Below, piece by piece: positions 1 to 10,784 of a stretch of 64,000 nucleotides of DNA. The stretch is from Actinomyces ruminis. Lineage in GTDB: Bacteria > Actinomycetota > Actinomycetes > Actinomycetales > Actinomycetaceae. Positions within the stretch are counted from its first letter, which is position 1. Every line of letters begins with the position of its first letter. Position numbers and translations under genes: made by a program. Location of the stretch: the NCBI RefSeq assembly GCF_002154335.2, contig NZ_MTPX02000082.1, positions 1 through 64,000 on the forward strand, written 5' to 3'. The notes beneath the pieces are model-generated. The model worked only from the letters and a program-made list of their open reading frames with translations. It was not told the origin of the DNA and made no database searches.

Positions 1-16
1 CCCTCCCCGCCCCCTC

Positions 17-80
17 GCCGAGACCGGCACCAGAACGCGCCGAGACCGAGCGAAATGACGTGCCGCGTACGCCGAGACCG
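17..80. repeat. 23-bp-family intergenic repeat, locus 1
   Basis: Three copies of GCCGAGACCG lie at 17, 39 and 71, just upstream of the glycosyltransferase start. The first two are 22 bp apart and the third is 32 bp further on. They belong to the family found at seven other intergenic loci in this window. Confidence 0.7.
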
Positions 81-105
81 CCCCTGTTCCCCGTACACTC
101 GCCCC

Positions 106-1244
106 ATGCGTAGGACCCTGCTCGTCACCAATGACTTCCCGCCCGTCGTCGGCGGCATTCAGTCCTACCTGGACGATTACACCCGCCGTCTGCCCGCTGC
201 GGACCTGACCGTCCTGGCCTCAACACCCCCCGAGGGCCCCAACGCCGCCGCAGACTTCGACCGCCAGGCCGCCTTCGACGTGGTGCGCATGCCCACCCAC
301 ATGCTCCTGCCAACCCCTGACGTGCGTAGGCGCATGCAGGAGCTCATCCGCGAGCGCCACATCGAGACCGTGTGGTTCGGGGCCGCCGCTCCGCTCGGCC
401 TGCTGGGCCGCGCAGCGAAACAGGCTGGGGCCACCCGCGTCATCGCCACCACCCACGGGCACGAGGTCGGCTGGGGAATGGTGCTCGGCGCCCGGCAGGC
501 GCTGCGTCGGATCTTCCGCGACGCCGACGTCGTCACCTACATCTCCGACTACACGCTCGGCGAGCTGCGCCCCCACCTGCCAGCCGACCAGGAGGTCCTG
601 CGCCTGCCCAGCGGCATCGACGTCGACCGTTTCCACCCTGACCCCGAGGCGCGCGCCGCCCTGCGCGCCCGGTACCGGCTGGGTGAGGCGCCCACGGTCG
701 TATGCGTGTCCCGGCTGGTCGCCCGCAAGGGGCAGGACTCTCTGATCTCCGCCTGGCCGCGCGTGGTGGAGCAGGTGCCGCAGGCCCGACTCGTCATTGT
801 CGGCTGGGGCCCTTATGCGAAGAAGCTAGCGCTATTGCGCCGGTCCTCCCCGGTGCGCGAGTCGATCATCCTCACCGGAAAGGTGCCCTACGAGGAGCTG
901 CCGGGGCACGTGGCCATGGGCGACGTCTTCGCCATGCCCTGCCGCACGCGCGGGGAGGGGCTCGACGTCGAGGGGCTCGGCATTGTCTTCCTCGAGGCCT
1001 CCGCTGCCGGGCTGCCGGTGATCGCCGGCACGAGCGGCGGGGCGCCCGAGACGGTGGTGGAGGACGTGACCGGGAATGTCGTTGACGGCCGCGATGAAGA
1101 TGCGCTGGTCGCGGCCTGGTACGTCAGCTGACGGATCCCGACTTGCGCGCGCGCATGGGCGCCGCCGGGCGTGCACTCATGGTCGAGAAATGGACCTGGT
1201 CGGGACTGGTCGAGAGCCTGGTGCAGGCCATTGATGCCCGGTGA
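106..1244 (+). CDS. GT4 family glycosyltransferase (PimB-like), one frame break
   Basis: A GT-B retaining glycosyltransferase, probably transferring mannose from a nucleotide-sugar to a lipid or phosphoinositol acceptor at the inner membrane face, as PimB-type enzymes do. The N-terminal domain opens with TNDFPPVVGGIQSYL, the usual donor/acceptor cleft loop. The C-terminal domain has VCVSRLVARKGQD and the E-x7-E type stretch EGLGIVFLEASAAGLP. The ATG at 106 is chosen because family similarity begins there. The frame breaks near 1117. Restoring one C in GCGGCCTGG continues LVRQLTDPDLRARMGAAG to the stop at 1244, giving about 379 codons, normal for the family. The exact acceptor is inferred. Confidence 0.85.
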
Positions 1245-2043
1245 TCGCTCGAGCCGGCAGACACGGTGGGCGCCTGCAACTGTCACGCAGTTGCTACCGC
1301 TCGCCGATGACGCAACCGCCCTGCTCGAGTTGGCCCTACTTGCCGCCTGGCGCCCGCGGACCATCCTGAGCACTCCGGATCTGCCGGACTGTGTGCTGCG
1401 CGAGCATGCCGGCCTGACGAAAAGAGCCAATTCTCTGCTGGTGCTTGCTCCCAAGGTTCCCGCCCGCCTGTCGGCAGCAACCGACTGGTATCTCCGACGC
1501 GGCATGCCCGGGCTGTCGATGCTCCGTCACGACGCCTCCCCGCCTCCGGAGTTGCGCCCGGTTCCCGTTCCCCGAGTCCTCGTAATGACTGCGCAGGCCG
1601 ACCTCGTTGCCGACGGCGAGTCCGGCGCGTCGTCCACCCTCACCAAGATGCCGCCCTCCTCGCTGATCAGGCGTATCGCCCGCCGCGCCGACCCCGGCAC
1701 CCCCTCGCAGCAGGCCGTGGATGACGCCTTAGCGCTGTTGACCAGCGCACCGGTTCAGCTCTTCGCCCGCACCCCCGGGGGAGGTCACGGGAGACTCGCC
1801 ATCACGGAAGTCGCCGGCACGGCCGTCATCGATGGACTGTTCGTCCCACCCGAGGAGCGACGACGCGGCGCCGCCACCGCCATGATCAAAGCGCTTGCCG
1901 GTGCGGCGCATGCACACGGTGCGAGCACCGTCGCCCTGGAGGTTGAAGAGGACAACGCGCCGGCTGTGACGTGCTACCGACGCCTGGGGTTCAGCACCGT
2001 CCACTCGCACCGGTACTTCACCCCGGAACCCCGCCGCCCTTAG
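1234..2043 (+). CDS. GNAT family N-acetyltransferase
   Basis: A 269-residue protein with a C-terminal GNAT fold. The acetyl-CoA binding motif is at about residues 195-215 (LFVPPEERRRGAATAMI), followed by ALEVEEDNAPAVTCYRRLGF, the typical beta5/alpha4 end of the fold. The N-terminal 120 residues resemble nothing I recognise. The ATG at 1234 overlaps the end of the glycosyltransferase by 11 bp, so the two may be co-translated. The substrate is unknown. Confidence 0.7.
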   Translation: MPGDRSSRQTRWAPATVTQLLPLADDATALLELALLAAWRPRTILSTPDLPDCVLREHAGLTKRANSLLVLAPKVPARLSAATDWYLRRGMPGLSMLRHDASPPPELRPVPVPRVLVMTAQADLVADGESGASSTLTKMPPSSLIRRIARRADPGTPSQQAVDDALALLTSAPVQLFARTPGGGHGRLAITEVAGTAVIDGLFVPPEERRRGAATAMIKALAGAAHAHGASTVALEVEEDNAPAVTCYRRLGFSTVHSHRYFTPEPRRP

Positions 2044-2107
2044 TGGAACCAGCCCCAGTAGCTGGATTAACCCCTCACGCCCCACCGGCAGCTGTCAGTT
2101 GCACCAT

Positions 2108-2152
2108 GTTCGTGCCGGTCTCGGTGCGTCATTGGCGCCGGTCTCAGTGCTG
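2108..2152. repeat. 23-bp-family intergenic repeat, locus 2
   Basis: Two head-to-tail units, with GCCGGTCTC at 2114 and 2137 (23-bp step), lie between the convergent ends of the acetyltransferase gene and nrdR. Confidence 0.75.
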
Positions 2153-2635
2153 ATTGTTACCGACCTCGGCGGCGGGGCCGGGGGTGGCCGCGTGGGAGGC
2201 GCGCAGGTCGGCGATGGCGGCCTCGAAGTCGTCCAGGGAGTTGAAGCCGGAGTAGACGGAGGCGAAGCGCAGGTAGGCGACCTCGTCGAGTTCGCGCAGC
2301 GGCTCCAGGATCGCCAGCCCCACCTCGTGGGAGTCGACGATGGCGTGCCCCTTGCCGCGCACCGTCTCCTCCACCTTGTGGGCCAGCAACGCCAACTGGT
2401 CGTCGGTGACCGGGCGGCCCTGGCAGGCGCGGCGCACGCCGTTGATTACCTTGTCGCGCGAGAACGGCTCGGTGGCACCGGAACGCTTGCGCACCGACAG
2501 GCTGGCCGCTTCGATCGTGGTGAAGCGCCGGCCGCACTTGGTGCACTGGCGGCGGCGACGGATCGAAGCGCCGTCGTCCGAGGTGCGCGAGTCGACCACG
2601 CGTGACCCACTGTGCTGGCAGAAAGGACAGCGCAC
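2144..2635 (-). CDS. nrdR: Transcriptional repressor NrdR
   Basis: NrdR senses ATP/dATP and represses ribonucleotide reductase genes. The protein (163 aa) opens with a four-cysteine zinc ribbon ([16 protein letters not shown], then QCTKCGRRF). An ATP-cone domain follows ([24 protein letters not shown] and on to [16 protein letters not shown]). The GTG at 2635 is the start because it places the first zinc cysteine at residue 3, as in the family. No reductase genes lie nearby. Confidence 0.95.
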   Translation of the reverse strand: MRCPFCQHSGSRVVDSRTSDDGASIRRRRQCTKCGRRFTTIEAASLSVRKRSGATEPFSRDKVINGVRRACQGRPVTDDQLALLAHKVEETVRGKGHAIVDSHEVGLAILEPLRELDEVAYLRFASVYSGFNSLDDFEAAIADLRASHAATPGPAAEVGNNQH

Positions 2636-2743
2636 GCCGACCACCTCCGGTTCCCCGTCTTATGCGTATGGTTCGGAGGTTATGCTTCCGGCGCGCGGAT
2701 CCGCAAGCGTTTACGGGCGCGAGCCCGTCAGACCGGCGGCGAC

Positions 2744-3454
2744 TCAGCCGGCGGGGACGACGAGCGTCTGGCCGGGCTGCAGGGTGGAGCTGGTCAGTCC
2801 GTTGAGCTCGACGATTTGAGCCATTACCTCATTGACATCACCGACCCCGGTAGCCACGGCGACGTCCCACAGGGACTGGCCGGACTGGACGGTAGTGGTG
2901 GTGGTCTGCGCCGGGGCCGCGCTAAACCCGGAGGCGACGATGCCGCCGGCCGCCACCAGGACCGCGGCCAGCACCAGCGCGCCCGCAGCAAGCAGTCGGC
3001 GCACGGCTACGGGCAGGGCGGCGCGGTCGGCCGACCGCTCAGCGATCCGCTGTGCGGAAGCGGGCTCCACGCGGCGCTGCATCACCGGAGCCTGCGCTAC
3101 CCGGATCTCCACCGAGGTCAACGCCGTGCGACTGGCGCGCGCACGCACCGCCGGATGGGTGGGAGCCAGCTCCTCCAAGGAGCGCCGTCGGGGCTGCGGA
3201 GCGACAGGACGCCGCTTTACCTCCGGCGGTGCGGCGACATGAGACGACGCCACAGTCGACTCGGAGCCGGCCGCTTCGCCGCCGACGACCAGCCGCAGCT
3301 GCGGACGAGGCACATCCGCCGACGCCCCCTCGGGCTCCGGGGAAGGTGCAGTACTGCCGGCGGCACCGCCGATCACGAACAACCTTGAGCCGTGCTGCTC
3401 CTCGGTGGGAACCAGCCGGAGACGCGGCGGCACTGGGGCGGCAAGAGCACTCAT
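2744..3454 (-). CDS. LysM-domain membrane protein next to lexA (SOS cell-division inhibitor type)
   Basis: A 236-residue protein with a long proline- and arginine-rich N-terminal region, one transmembrane helix at about 160-182 (LLAAGALVLAAVLVAAGG), and a C-terminal LysM peptidoglycan-binding domain (VQSGQSLWDVAVATGVGDV to LQPGQTLVVPAG). Divergent from lexA with two overlapping SOS boxes directly upstream of its start. This is the position and architecture of the actinobacterial DNA-damage-induced division suppressors (YneA/DivS-like). The function is inferred from context. Confidence 0.8.
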   Translation of the reverse strand: MSALAAPVPPRLRLVPTEEQHGSRLFVIGGAAGSTAPSPEPEGASADVPRPQLRLVVGGEAAGSESTVASSHVAAPPEVKRRPVAPQPRRRSLEELAPTHPAVRARASRTALTSVEIRVAQAPVMQRRVEPASAQRIAERSADRAALPVAVRRLLAAGALVLAAVLVAAGGIVASGFSAAPAQTTTTTVQSGQSLWDVAVATGVGDVNEVMAQIVELNGLTSSTLQPGQTLVVPAG

Positions 3455-3464
3455 GAAAGCCTCC

Positions 3465-3480
3465 TAGAACACACGTTCGA
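3465..3480. promoter_or_regulatory. SOS box 1 (LexA operator)
   Basis: TAGAAC-acac-GTTCGA, one mismatch from the palindromic actinobacterial consensus TCGAAC-N4-GTTCGA. Eleven bp upstream of the LysM gene start. Confidence 0.8.
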
Positions 3481-3495
3481 CGAACGCCTGTTCGA
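3480..3495. promoter_or_regulatory. SOS box 2 (LexA operator)
   Basis: ACGAAC-gcct-GTTCGA. It shares its first base with box 1, giving a tandem operator in front of the LysM gene. Confidence 0.85.
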
Positions 3496-3533
3496 TAGAT
3501 TACCGGTTCACGTCCGACACGTCCAGAGCGTTT

Positions 3534-3549
3534 TCGAACACATGTTTGA
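3534..3549. promoter_or_regulatory. SOS box 3 (LexA operator)
   Basis: TCGAAC-acat-GTTTGA, a near-perfect palindrome, 127 bp upstream of the lexA ATG. It probably mediates lexA autorepression. Confidence 0.8.
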
Positions 3550-3675
3550 TCGCCCGGACAATCGGCCGTAGTCTTGACGAGACAAGGCCATCACAGGCCA
3601 CCGACATGAATTCGGGCTCCTTAACCGGCACCCGGCCCCCGGGCCGCCGGCAGCCCGGGGAATGAGGGACAGGCG

Positions 3676-4461
3676 ATGAGCACAACCACCCGCCGGGCGG
3701 GACGCCGCGGCACCAACCCGGCCCCCGCCGATGTCCCCACTCCCCTTCCTGTTCCCACCGCCGACGTCCTGGAGTCCCTGGACGCACGCGCCCGCGCCGT
3801 CTACGAATCGGTGCGCGCAGCGGTCACCGCCCACGGCTACCCGCCCTCCATGCGGGAGATCGGCGCCCAGGTGGGCCTGACCAGTCCCTCCTCCGTCAAG
3901 CACCAGCTCGACAAGCTCGAGCGTCTCGGCCTGGTGCGGCGCGACCCCAACCGACCGCGCGCCCTGGAGGTCGTGGTCCCCACGGCGGAGCCGGACGCCG
4001 GTTCCACGAGTTCCCCTCAAGCCGCCCCCGTCTTGGAGCCGTCGCTGCCGGTGCTGCCCGGCGTCGCCGACGGCGAGGCCGTGGCCGTGCCGCTGGTAGG
4101 GCGCATCGCGGCCGGCACGCCGATCCTGGCCGAACAGGACGTGGAGGACGTCCTCGCCCTCCCCCGCCGCCTGACCGGCGACGGCGAGCTGTTCATGCTG
4201 GAGGTGCACGGCGACTCCATGATCGACGCGGCCATCTGCGACGGCGACTGGGTGGTGGTACGCGCACAGCCGGATGCCGACAACGGCGACGTGGTGGCCG
4301 CGATGGTCGAGGACGTCGACGGCGCCTCCGCAACCGTCAAGGTGCTCTCCCGCAAGGACGGGCACCAGTGGCTGCTGCCACGCAACCCCGACTACGCCCC
4401 CATCCCTGGAGACGAGGCCACGATCATGGGCAAGGTCGTCACGGTGCTGCGGGCCCTCTGA
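3676..4461 (+). CDS. lexA: SOS repressor LexA
   Basis: LexA represses DNA-damage genes and cleaves itself when RecA is activated. This copy (261 aa) has an N-terminal winged helix ([20 protein letters not shown], about residues 56-75), a variable linker, and an S24 peptidase domain. The Ala-Gly cleavage site is in GRIAAGTPI, the catalytic serine is in HGDSM, and the lysine is in TVKVLSRK. It is longer than E. coli LexA because of the N-terminal extension and linker, which is usual in actinobacteria. SOS boxes lie upstream. Confidence 0.97.
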   Translation: MSTTTRRAGRRGTNPAPADVPTPLPVPTADVLESLDARARAVYESVRAAVTAHGYPPSMREIGAQVGLTSPSSVKHQLDKLERLGLVRRDPNRPRALEVVVPTAEPDAGSTSSPQAAPVLEPSLPVLPGVADGEAVAVPLVGRIAAGTPILAEQDVEDVLALPRRLTGDGELFMLEVHGDSMIDAAICDGDWVVVRAQPDADNGDVVAAMVEDVDGASATVKVLSRKDGHQWLLPRNPDYAPIPGDEATIMGKVVTVLRAL

Positions 4462-4751
4462 GTGGAAACCTAGGCGCAAGCGCACAGAGGTAGGCCTCAT
4501 TCGGGTTGTCGGGCCCCGGGGCTGCGATGCGGTGGTCGCGTTCGGGCCGGCGAGGGCGGTGTCGGGCCGGCGAGGCTGGCAGCGTTGACGGCCGCGCGCG
4601 AAACGCAGGGATCGTGCGGGGTGCCGGTTCGGGGATCGCGGCCGTTGACGGTGCTCGTCGGTGATGCTGATGTTCGTGCGTCGCGCCCTGGCGCGCACGC
4701 CGTCGCGGGGGCGGCCTGTTGGGGAGGGGACGGTTCATGTGTCCCTGTGAC

Positions 4752-4880
4752 AGTTCGTCAGGTAGCACCCACGATTCGCCATGAATGGTGACTGGTTCGT
4801 GTGCCTACCTGGCGAACCGTCGCCGGAGGTGGCGAATCGTCGACCCGAACCCGCGAACCGTCACACGCGAACGGTTCGTC
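4752..4880. repeat. Iterated inverted array, about 21-bp period
   Basis: TTCG-centred units at 4754, 4775 and 4796 (steps of 21) in one orientation. Reverse-complement CGAA-centred units follow at 4813, 4833 and 4854 (steps of 20 and 21), then one extra pair at 4868-4878. CAGGTAGCAC near 4760 pairs with GTGCCTACCTG near 4801, so the whole can fold back on itself. Confidence 0.7.
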
Positions 4881-4992
4881 CCGCTGGGGGTAGGCCTGGT
4901 CTGACGCGTCGGGCCCCGTGGGGTTGTTCGCGGACGCGGCTTCCGGCCGCCGGCATATCCGCCCGGGACCGCAGCAACGGGCACCCCACCAA

Positions 4993-5171
4993 CCCGAGAA
5001 CGTCCCCGCTAGACCGACGACGCCCCGCGTTCGGCGAAAACGTCCGGTTACACCCCAAACCCTCTCGGATGTGGAGGGCTTGGGGTTGATGAGGACGTTT
5101 TCGGCAGATGGGCGGACACCGGCCACGACCTCGTGAGCCCGAAAGCGACCTCTGCAGCCCGAACACGTCCT
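4993..5171. repeat. Iterated array, 20-bp period, with long hairpin
   Basis: Units CGAGAACGTCC, CGACGACGCCC and CGAAAACGTCC start at 4995, 5015 and 5035 (steps of 20). The third pairs with GGACGTTTTCG at 5093-5103. Between them ACCCCAAACCCTC (5052-5064) pairs imperfectly with GAGGGCTTGGGGT (5074-5086), so 5035-5103 can form a long hairpin. Two more forward units (CCCGAAAGCGACC, CCCGAACACGTCC) lie 20 bp apart at about 5138 and 5158. Confidence 0.65.
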
Positions 5172-5572
5172 TCGCTGAGGCGGATGTCGCCATCGACTAT
5201 GCCCGAGTTAGAGGCGTGTGCGTGTTGCTTAGGATCGGGGTTTTGGTTGGTGTGGTGTGGGATAGTCGGGGCGATCATGGTCCCCGGGGGATCCGGGATG
5301 GTGCTTGCCCCCTGTGGGTGAGCGTGTGCGCCGTGAGAACACGGTCCCCGCTCTGCTCTAGACCCGTATGAACAGGCTAGAACGTACAGCGGCCGGATCA
5401 CAGTGCCGGAGGTGCATCGAGTGCAGTGTGACCGCCACCGCGCCCGGCCTCGCCGCCCAGGTCGAGTGGGTGGACATGAGAGATCTCATTGACTGGGCGA
5501 CCGGCAGCCGCTCCCGGGCCGACCTGTCCGGTGGCAATGGCGGGGCGTTTCGCCGCCGGACCGCCTGCGTCG

Positions 5573-5706
5573 GTTTGGACCCCTCGCGCCGGTTTGGACC
5601 CCTTGCGTCAGTTTGGACCCCTTACGTCGGTTTGGACCGCCCACGCGGCACACAACAGCGGTCCAAACAGGGGACAACGGTCCAAACAGGGGACAGCGGT
5701 CCAAAC
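5573..5706. repeat. Iterated inverted array, exact 19-bp period (4 forward, 3 reverse)
   Basis: GTTTGGACC occurs at 5573, 5592, 5611 and 5630. Its reverse complement GGTCCAAAC occurs at 5660, 5679 and 5698. Every step within each half is exactly 19 bp. Any forward unit can pair with any reverse unit, so the array can form hairpins in several registers. Confidence 0.9.
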
Positions 5707-5776
5707 AGGGCAGGTTGGCAGCGGGCACCCCCGACAGCTGGCCTAAAAACCACCACGCCCACGCCGACAACCCGCA

Positions 5777-5811
5777 GAAGGGGCCGATCCCCAAACGGGA
5801 TCGGCCCCTTC
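5777..5811 (-). terminator. Hairpin terminator of ldh
   Basis: A perfect 15-bp stem (GAAGGGGCCGATCCC / GGGATCGGCCCCTTC) with a 5-nt loop, 38 bp beyond the ldh stop. There is no clear U-run on the ldh strand, as often in high-GC actinobacteria. It overlaps the right end of element 1. Confidence 0.75.
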
Positions 5812-5848
5812 ATGCTTGCGGACGGCGTTGCGGCCGCCGCGGCGCAAC

Positions 5849-6911
<1,063 letters not shown>

Positions 6912-6972
6912 CTACGCGGTCGGCCCCAACGTCGCACGAGTACCGGAGAGTCAGTTCCGTTGAGGTCGGCGG

Positions 6973-9070
6973 TCACTTCCCGGCGGCCAGCCGTCCCAAT
7001 GCCGCCAGGACGACGTCGCGGTCCCGCGTCGGCCACAGCGGCGGCATGGAGCGAGCCAGGAAGGCGCCGTAGCGGGCGGTGCGCAGCCGCGGATCCAACA
7101 CGGCCACGACGCCGCGGTCGTCGGCCCGGCGCACCAATCGCCCCACCCCCTGCGCCAGCAGCAGGGCGGCGTGCGTGGCCGAGACGGCCATGAAGCCGTT
7201 ACCGCCTGCGGCCGTGACGGCCTCGCTGCGGGCCTGGGCGACCGGGTCGTCCGGTCGGGGGAAGGGAATGCGGTCGATCACCACCAGCCGACAGGTGCGG
7301 CCGGGCACGTCCACGCCCTGCCACAGGGACAGGGTTCCCACCAGGCAGGCGTCCTCGTCGGCGGCGAAGGCCTCCACCAGGGTGGACAGTCGGTCCTCCC
7401 CCTGCGCATACACGGTCAGGTCGGTGCGCTCGCGCAGCAGCGCCGCGGCGTCGTCGGCGGCCCGCCGGGAGGAGAACAGGCCGAGCATGCCGCCGCGACT
7501 GGCCTCGGCGAGGGCCACTACCTCCTCCAGGGCGCCCGCAGAGATGCCCGCCCCGGGGCGCGGCAGGTGGGTGGGGGTGTACAAGATCCCCTGGCGCGCG
7601 TAGTCGAAGGGGGTGCCGACGTCGAGCCCCTCCCAGTCGGCATCGGTGAGGGTGAGCCCGAGGGCCGCCGCCATCGGGTTGAAGCTGCCACCCAGGGCGA
7701 GGGTGGCGGAGGTGAGCACGGCGGCGTGGTCGGCCAGCAGCGTGTCGGCCACCGAGGCGGCCACGTCGATGGGCGCGAGGGTCAGGCGCGGCGGATCGGC
7801 GCCCAGGCGCGGGCGTTCCACCCAGGCGACGTCGCGCCGCTGGGCGACCGAGTCGGAGGTCATGCGCTCGACCACGTCGGTCATGTCCGCCACCGCGGTG
7901 CGGGCCAGGGCCACTCCCCCGGCCTCGCGCCCGCCTGTCCACCGCCCTGGTTCGCCGCGCGGGCGGCCTCGCGCACATCGGTGAGCACCTGGCGGCAGGC
8001 GGCCTCCAACACGGTCAGGGCGTCAGCGAGCGCGGGCGGCAGCCCATCGGCCAGGCGCCCGTCGGGCAGTTCCGCCAGGGCCAGCTGCAGGGTCTGCCCG
8101 GCTTCCTCCAACTCGTTGACCAGCACGCCGGCGTGGCGGCGGGCGGTCGTGGCCACGCGCGCGACCGCCGCAGCGGACAGGCTGGCGGTGCCCTGGGAGC
8201 GCACGCGGTCGGCCAGTTCATGGGCCTCATCGATCACCAGTACCTCGTGCTCGGGCAGCACGCCGGGGTTGCCGGCGACGGCAATGCCGAGCATGGCGTG
8301 GTTGGTGACCACCACGTCGGCCTCCGCGGCGGCGGCGCGGGCGCGCACGGGGAAGCACTCGTCGTGCAGGGGGCAGCCGGAGCCAGGCATTCCGCGGCGG
8401 TCACGGAGGCCTGCGCCCAGGCGCGGTCGGATACGCCGGGCACCAGGTCGTCACGGTCGCCGGTGTCGGTCTGCTCGGCCCACTGCCGCAGCCGCACCAC
8501 CTGCTCACCGAGGGTCTGCTCGGCGCCCTCGCCGATGCGGGCGCGGGGCGCGGCCGCGGCGGCGGAGAAGAGGGTGTCGGCGTCGTCGTCGGGGTAGCCG
8601 CCGGCCAGGCGGTGGCGGCACAGGTAGTTCTGCCAGCCCTTGAGCAGAGCGACACTGGGCCGGACGCCGGTGGTGCGTTCGACGGCGTCGGCGGCCAGTG
8701 GGGCGTCCTTGGTGAGCACCTGGCGCTGCAGGGCGAGGGTGGCGGTGGAAACGACGGTGCGCTCGCCGGCTTCGACGGCGTGCACCATGGCGGGCACCAG
8801 GTAGGCCAGCGACTTGCCGGTGCCGGTGCCGGCCTGCACCAGCAGGTGGCCGCCGGAGGTGATGGTGCGGGTCACGCGGCGGGCCATTTCAATCTGGCCC
8901 TCCCGCGGGCTGCCGCCGAGCGCGGCCACGGCGGCGTCCAGTGCGGCCCGGGTGCGCGCCTGCTCCGTCGCGCCCGGTTTTTCCGTCACGGTCGCGTCCG
9001 TGGGTGGCGGTGCGGCGTCGGCGTCCCTATTCGCCCGGTCCGCCGGGCCGGGCGTACTCACCTCGCGCAC
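6973..9070 (-). CDS. dinG: ATP-dependent DNA helicase, DinG/XPD-like, two frame breaks
   Basis: An iron-sulfur superfamily 2 helicase unwinding 5'-3', linked to resolving damaged or R-looped DNA. It shows Walker A QAGTGTGKSLAYLVP, a four-cysteine Fe-S segment (NYLCRHR, then AEC-PGSGC-PLHDEC after repair), the DEAH box VIDEAHELADR and motif VI QGVGRLVRR. A missing C near 8390 and a missing base near 7938 break the frame. Repaired, it is about 699 codons, as expected. The start could be the ATG at 9070 or the GTG at 9061. It lies 4 bp after hflX on the same strand, probably one operon. Confidence 0.9.
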
Positions 9071-9074
9071 GGGT

Positions 9075-10675
9075 TCACCCGGCGTCGACGGCGGTCAGCT
9101 CCGCCGCCAGGGCGGCGTCCACGCGGGCGACCACGTGCGTGCCGGCCTCCACGTATTCGACGGCGGTTATATCGCCGTCGGCGTGCACGCGGGAGACCAG
9201 GTCGCCGCGTGAGTATGGGACGACGACGTCAACGGCCACATCCGGGCGCGGCAGCATGGCCTCGATGCGGCTGCGCAGTTCCTGCAGCCCCTGGCCGGTG
9301 CGGGCGGAGACGACGACGGCGTCGGGCAGGCGGGTGCGCAGGGCGGCCAGCGTGACCGGGTCAGCGAGGTCGGCCTTGTTCAGTGCGATCAGTTCGGGCA
9401 CGTCCAGGGCGCCGGGAATGTCGGCCAGGACGGCGTGGACGGCGGAGATCTGGCCGAGCGGGTCGGGGTGGGCGGCGTCGACGACGTGCAGCACGACGTC
9501 GGCCTCCGCGACCTCCTCCAGGGTGGAGCGGAAGGCCTCGATCAGCTCGTGCGGCAGATTGCGCACAAAGCCGACCGTGTCGGTGAGGGTGTATATGCGC
9601 CCGTCGGCGGCCTCGGCCTTGCGAACGGTCGGGTCCAGGGTGGCGAACAGGGCGTCCTGCACCATGATGTCGGCGCCGGTGAGGGCGTTCATGAGGGAGG
9701 ACTTGCCGGCGTTGGTGTAGCCGGCGATGGCGACCGAGGGGATGGGGCCGCGGCGCCGGGAGCCGCGCTTGACCTCGCGCGAGGGGGCCATGGCCCGGAT
9801 CTCGCGCCGGAGCTTGGCCATGCGCTGACGGATGCGACGGCGATCCAGCTCGATCTTGGTCTCACCGGGGCCGCGCGAGCCGATGCCCTGACCACCGGCG
9901 ACCCGTCCGCCGGCCTGCCGGGACATGGACTCGCCCCAGCCGCGCAGGCGCGGCAGCAGGTACTCCAGCTGGGCCAGCTCCACCTGGGCCTTGCCTCCCG
10001 GGACTTGGCGTGCTGGGCGAAGATGTCCAGGATCAGGGCGGTGCGGTCCACGACCTTGGCGTCCACCACGTCCTCCAGGGCGCGGCGTTGGGAGGGGGCG
10101 AGTTCACCGTCGACGATGACCGTGTCCGCGCCGGTGTCGGCGACCATCTCGGCCAGCTCCTTGGCCTTGCCGGAGCCCAGGTAGGTGGCCGGATCGGGGT
10201 GGTCGCGTCGCTGGATGAGGGCGTCGAGCACCTCGCTGCCGGCGGTTTCGGCCAGGGCGGCAAGCTCACGCAGGGAGGTCTCGGCATCCTGGGCGGCGGT
10301 TCCGGTGCCCGCCGGGAAACCCGGATTGGCGGGCGCGCCCGGGCGGGGCAGTTCAAGGCCGACGAGGATGACGCGCTCGAGGCGGACCTGCCGGTACTCG
10401 ACCTCGCTGATGTCCTCCTGCTCGGTGGACAGCCCGGCCACCCGGCGGGTGCCGGCGCGGGCCTCGCGCTCCAGAGCGCCGGCATCGGACTCTTGGTCCT
10501 GCGGGCGGCCGGAGGTGGAGGCCAGGGCGGTGCCGGCGCGGGAGCGGACCCGGGAGGCGAGCGCCGCGGCGGGGTCGTCGGCGGCCGCAGCGGCGGGCGC
10601 GTCATTGCGGGCGGCGTCGTTGTCGGCGGTGGTGCTGTGGGCGGTGCGATTGCTGGGGTTCGACGTGTTTTCCAT
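9075..10675 (-). CDS. hflX: Ribosome-associated GTPase HflX, one frame break
   Basis: HflX binds the 50S subunit and splits stalled ribosomes. The HflX domain (RVILVGLEL to YLGSGKAKELAEMV) precedes the G domain: G1 GYTNAGKSSLMN, G3 DTVGFVRNLPHELIEAF, G4 LNKADL. The N-terminal 90 residues are alanine-rich and disordered-looking, as in other actinobacteria. The ATG at 10675 (MENTSNPSNRT) is chosen over longer in-frame extensions that run into the opposite gene. A missing G near 10004 (SREGKAQVELAQLEYLLPRL restored) splits it. Repaired length is about 533 codons. Confidence 0.92.
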
Positions 10676-10784
10676 GCGAGTTCCGATGCTACTGCCTGGC
10701 CACTTCCTTGCCGAGTGCCCGCGGGCCGCGTTCGCCGACGGCGGTCGCTGTGGCAACGGCGCCCCGGGCCGATACGCTCGGGCG

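Larger units (their letters stand above)
4493..5785. mobile_element. Non-coding composite repeat region (element 1)
   Basis: About 1.3 kb between lexA and ldh without a credible gene. Its ends carry a degenerate inverted repeat: GGCCTCATTCGGGTTGTCGG at the left, and at the right, read on the other strand, GGCC followed by CTTCTGCGGGTTGTCGG and then GTGGGCGTGGTGG. The right end resembles the terminal repeats of the elements at 49050-49684 and 59046-59837. Inside are three iterated inverted arrays (listed separately). I infer an old, decayed relative of those elements. No transposase is present. Confidence 0.5.

Noticed and set aside
5573..5706. CRISPR array
   Set aside because: Units are contiguous with no unique spacers of 30-40 bp, the second half is inverted, and no cas genes are present.
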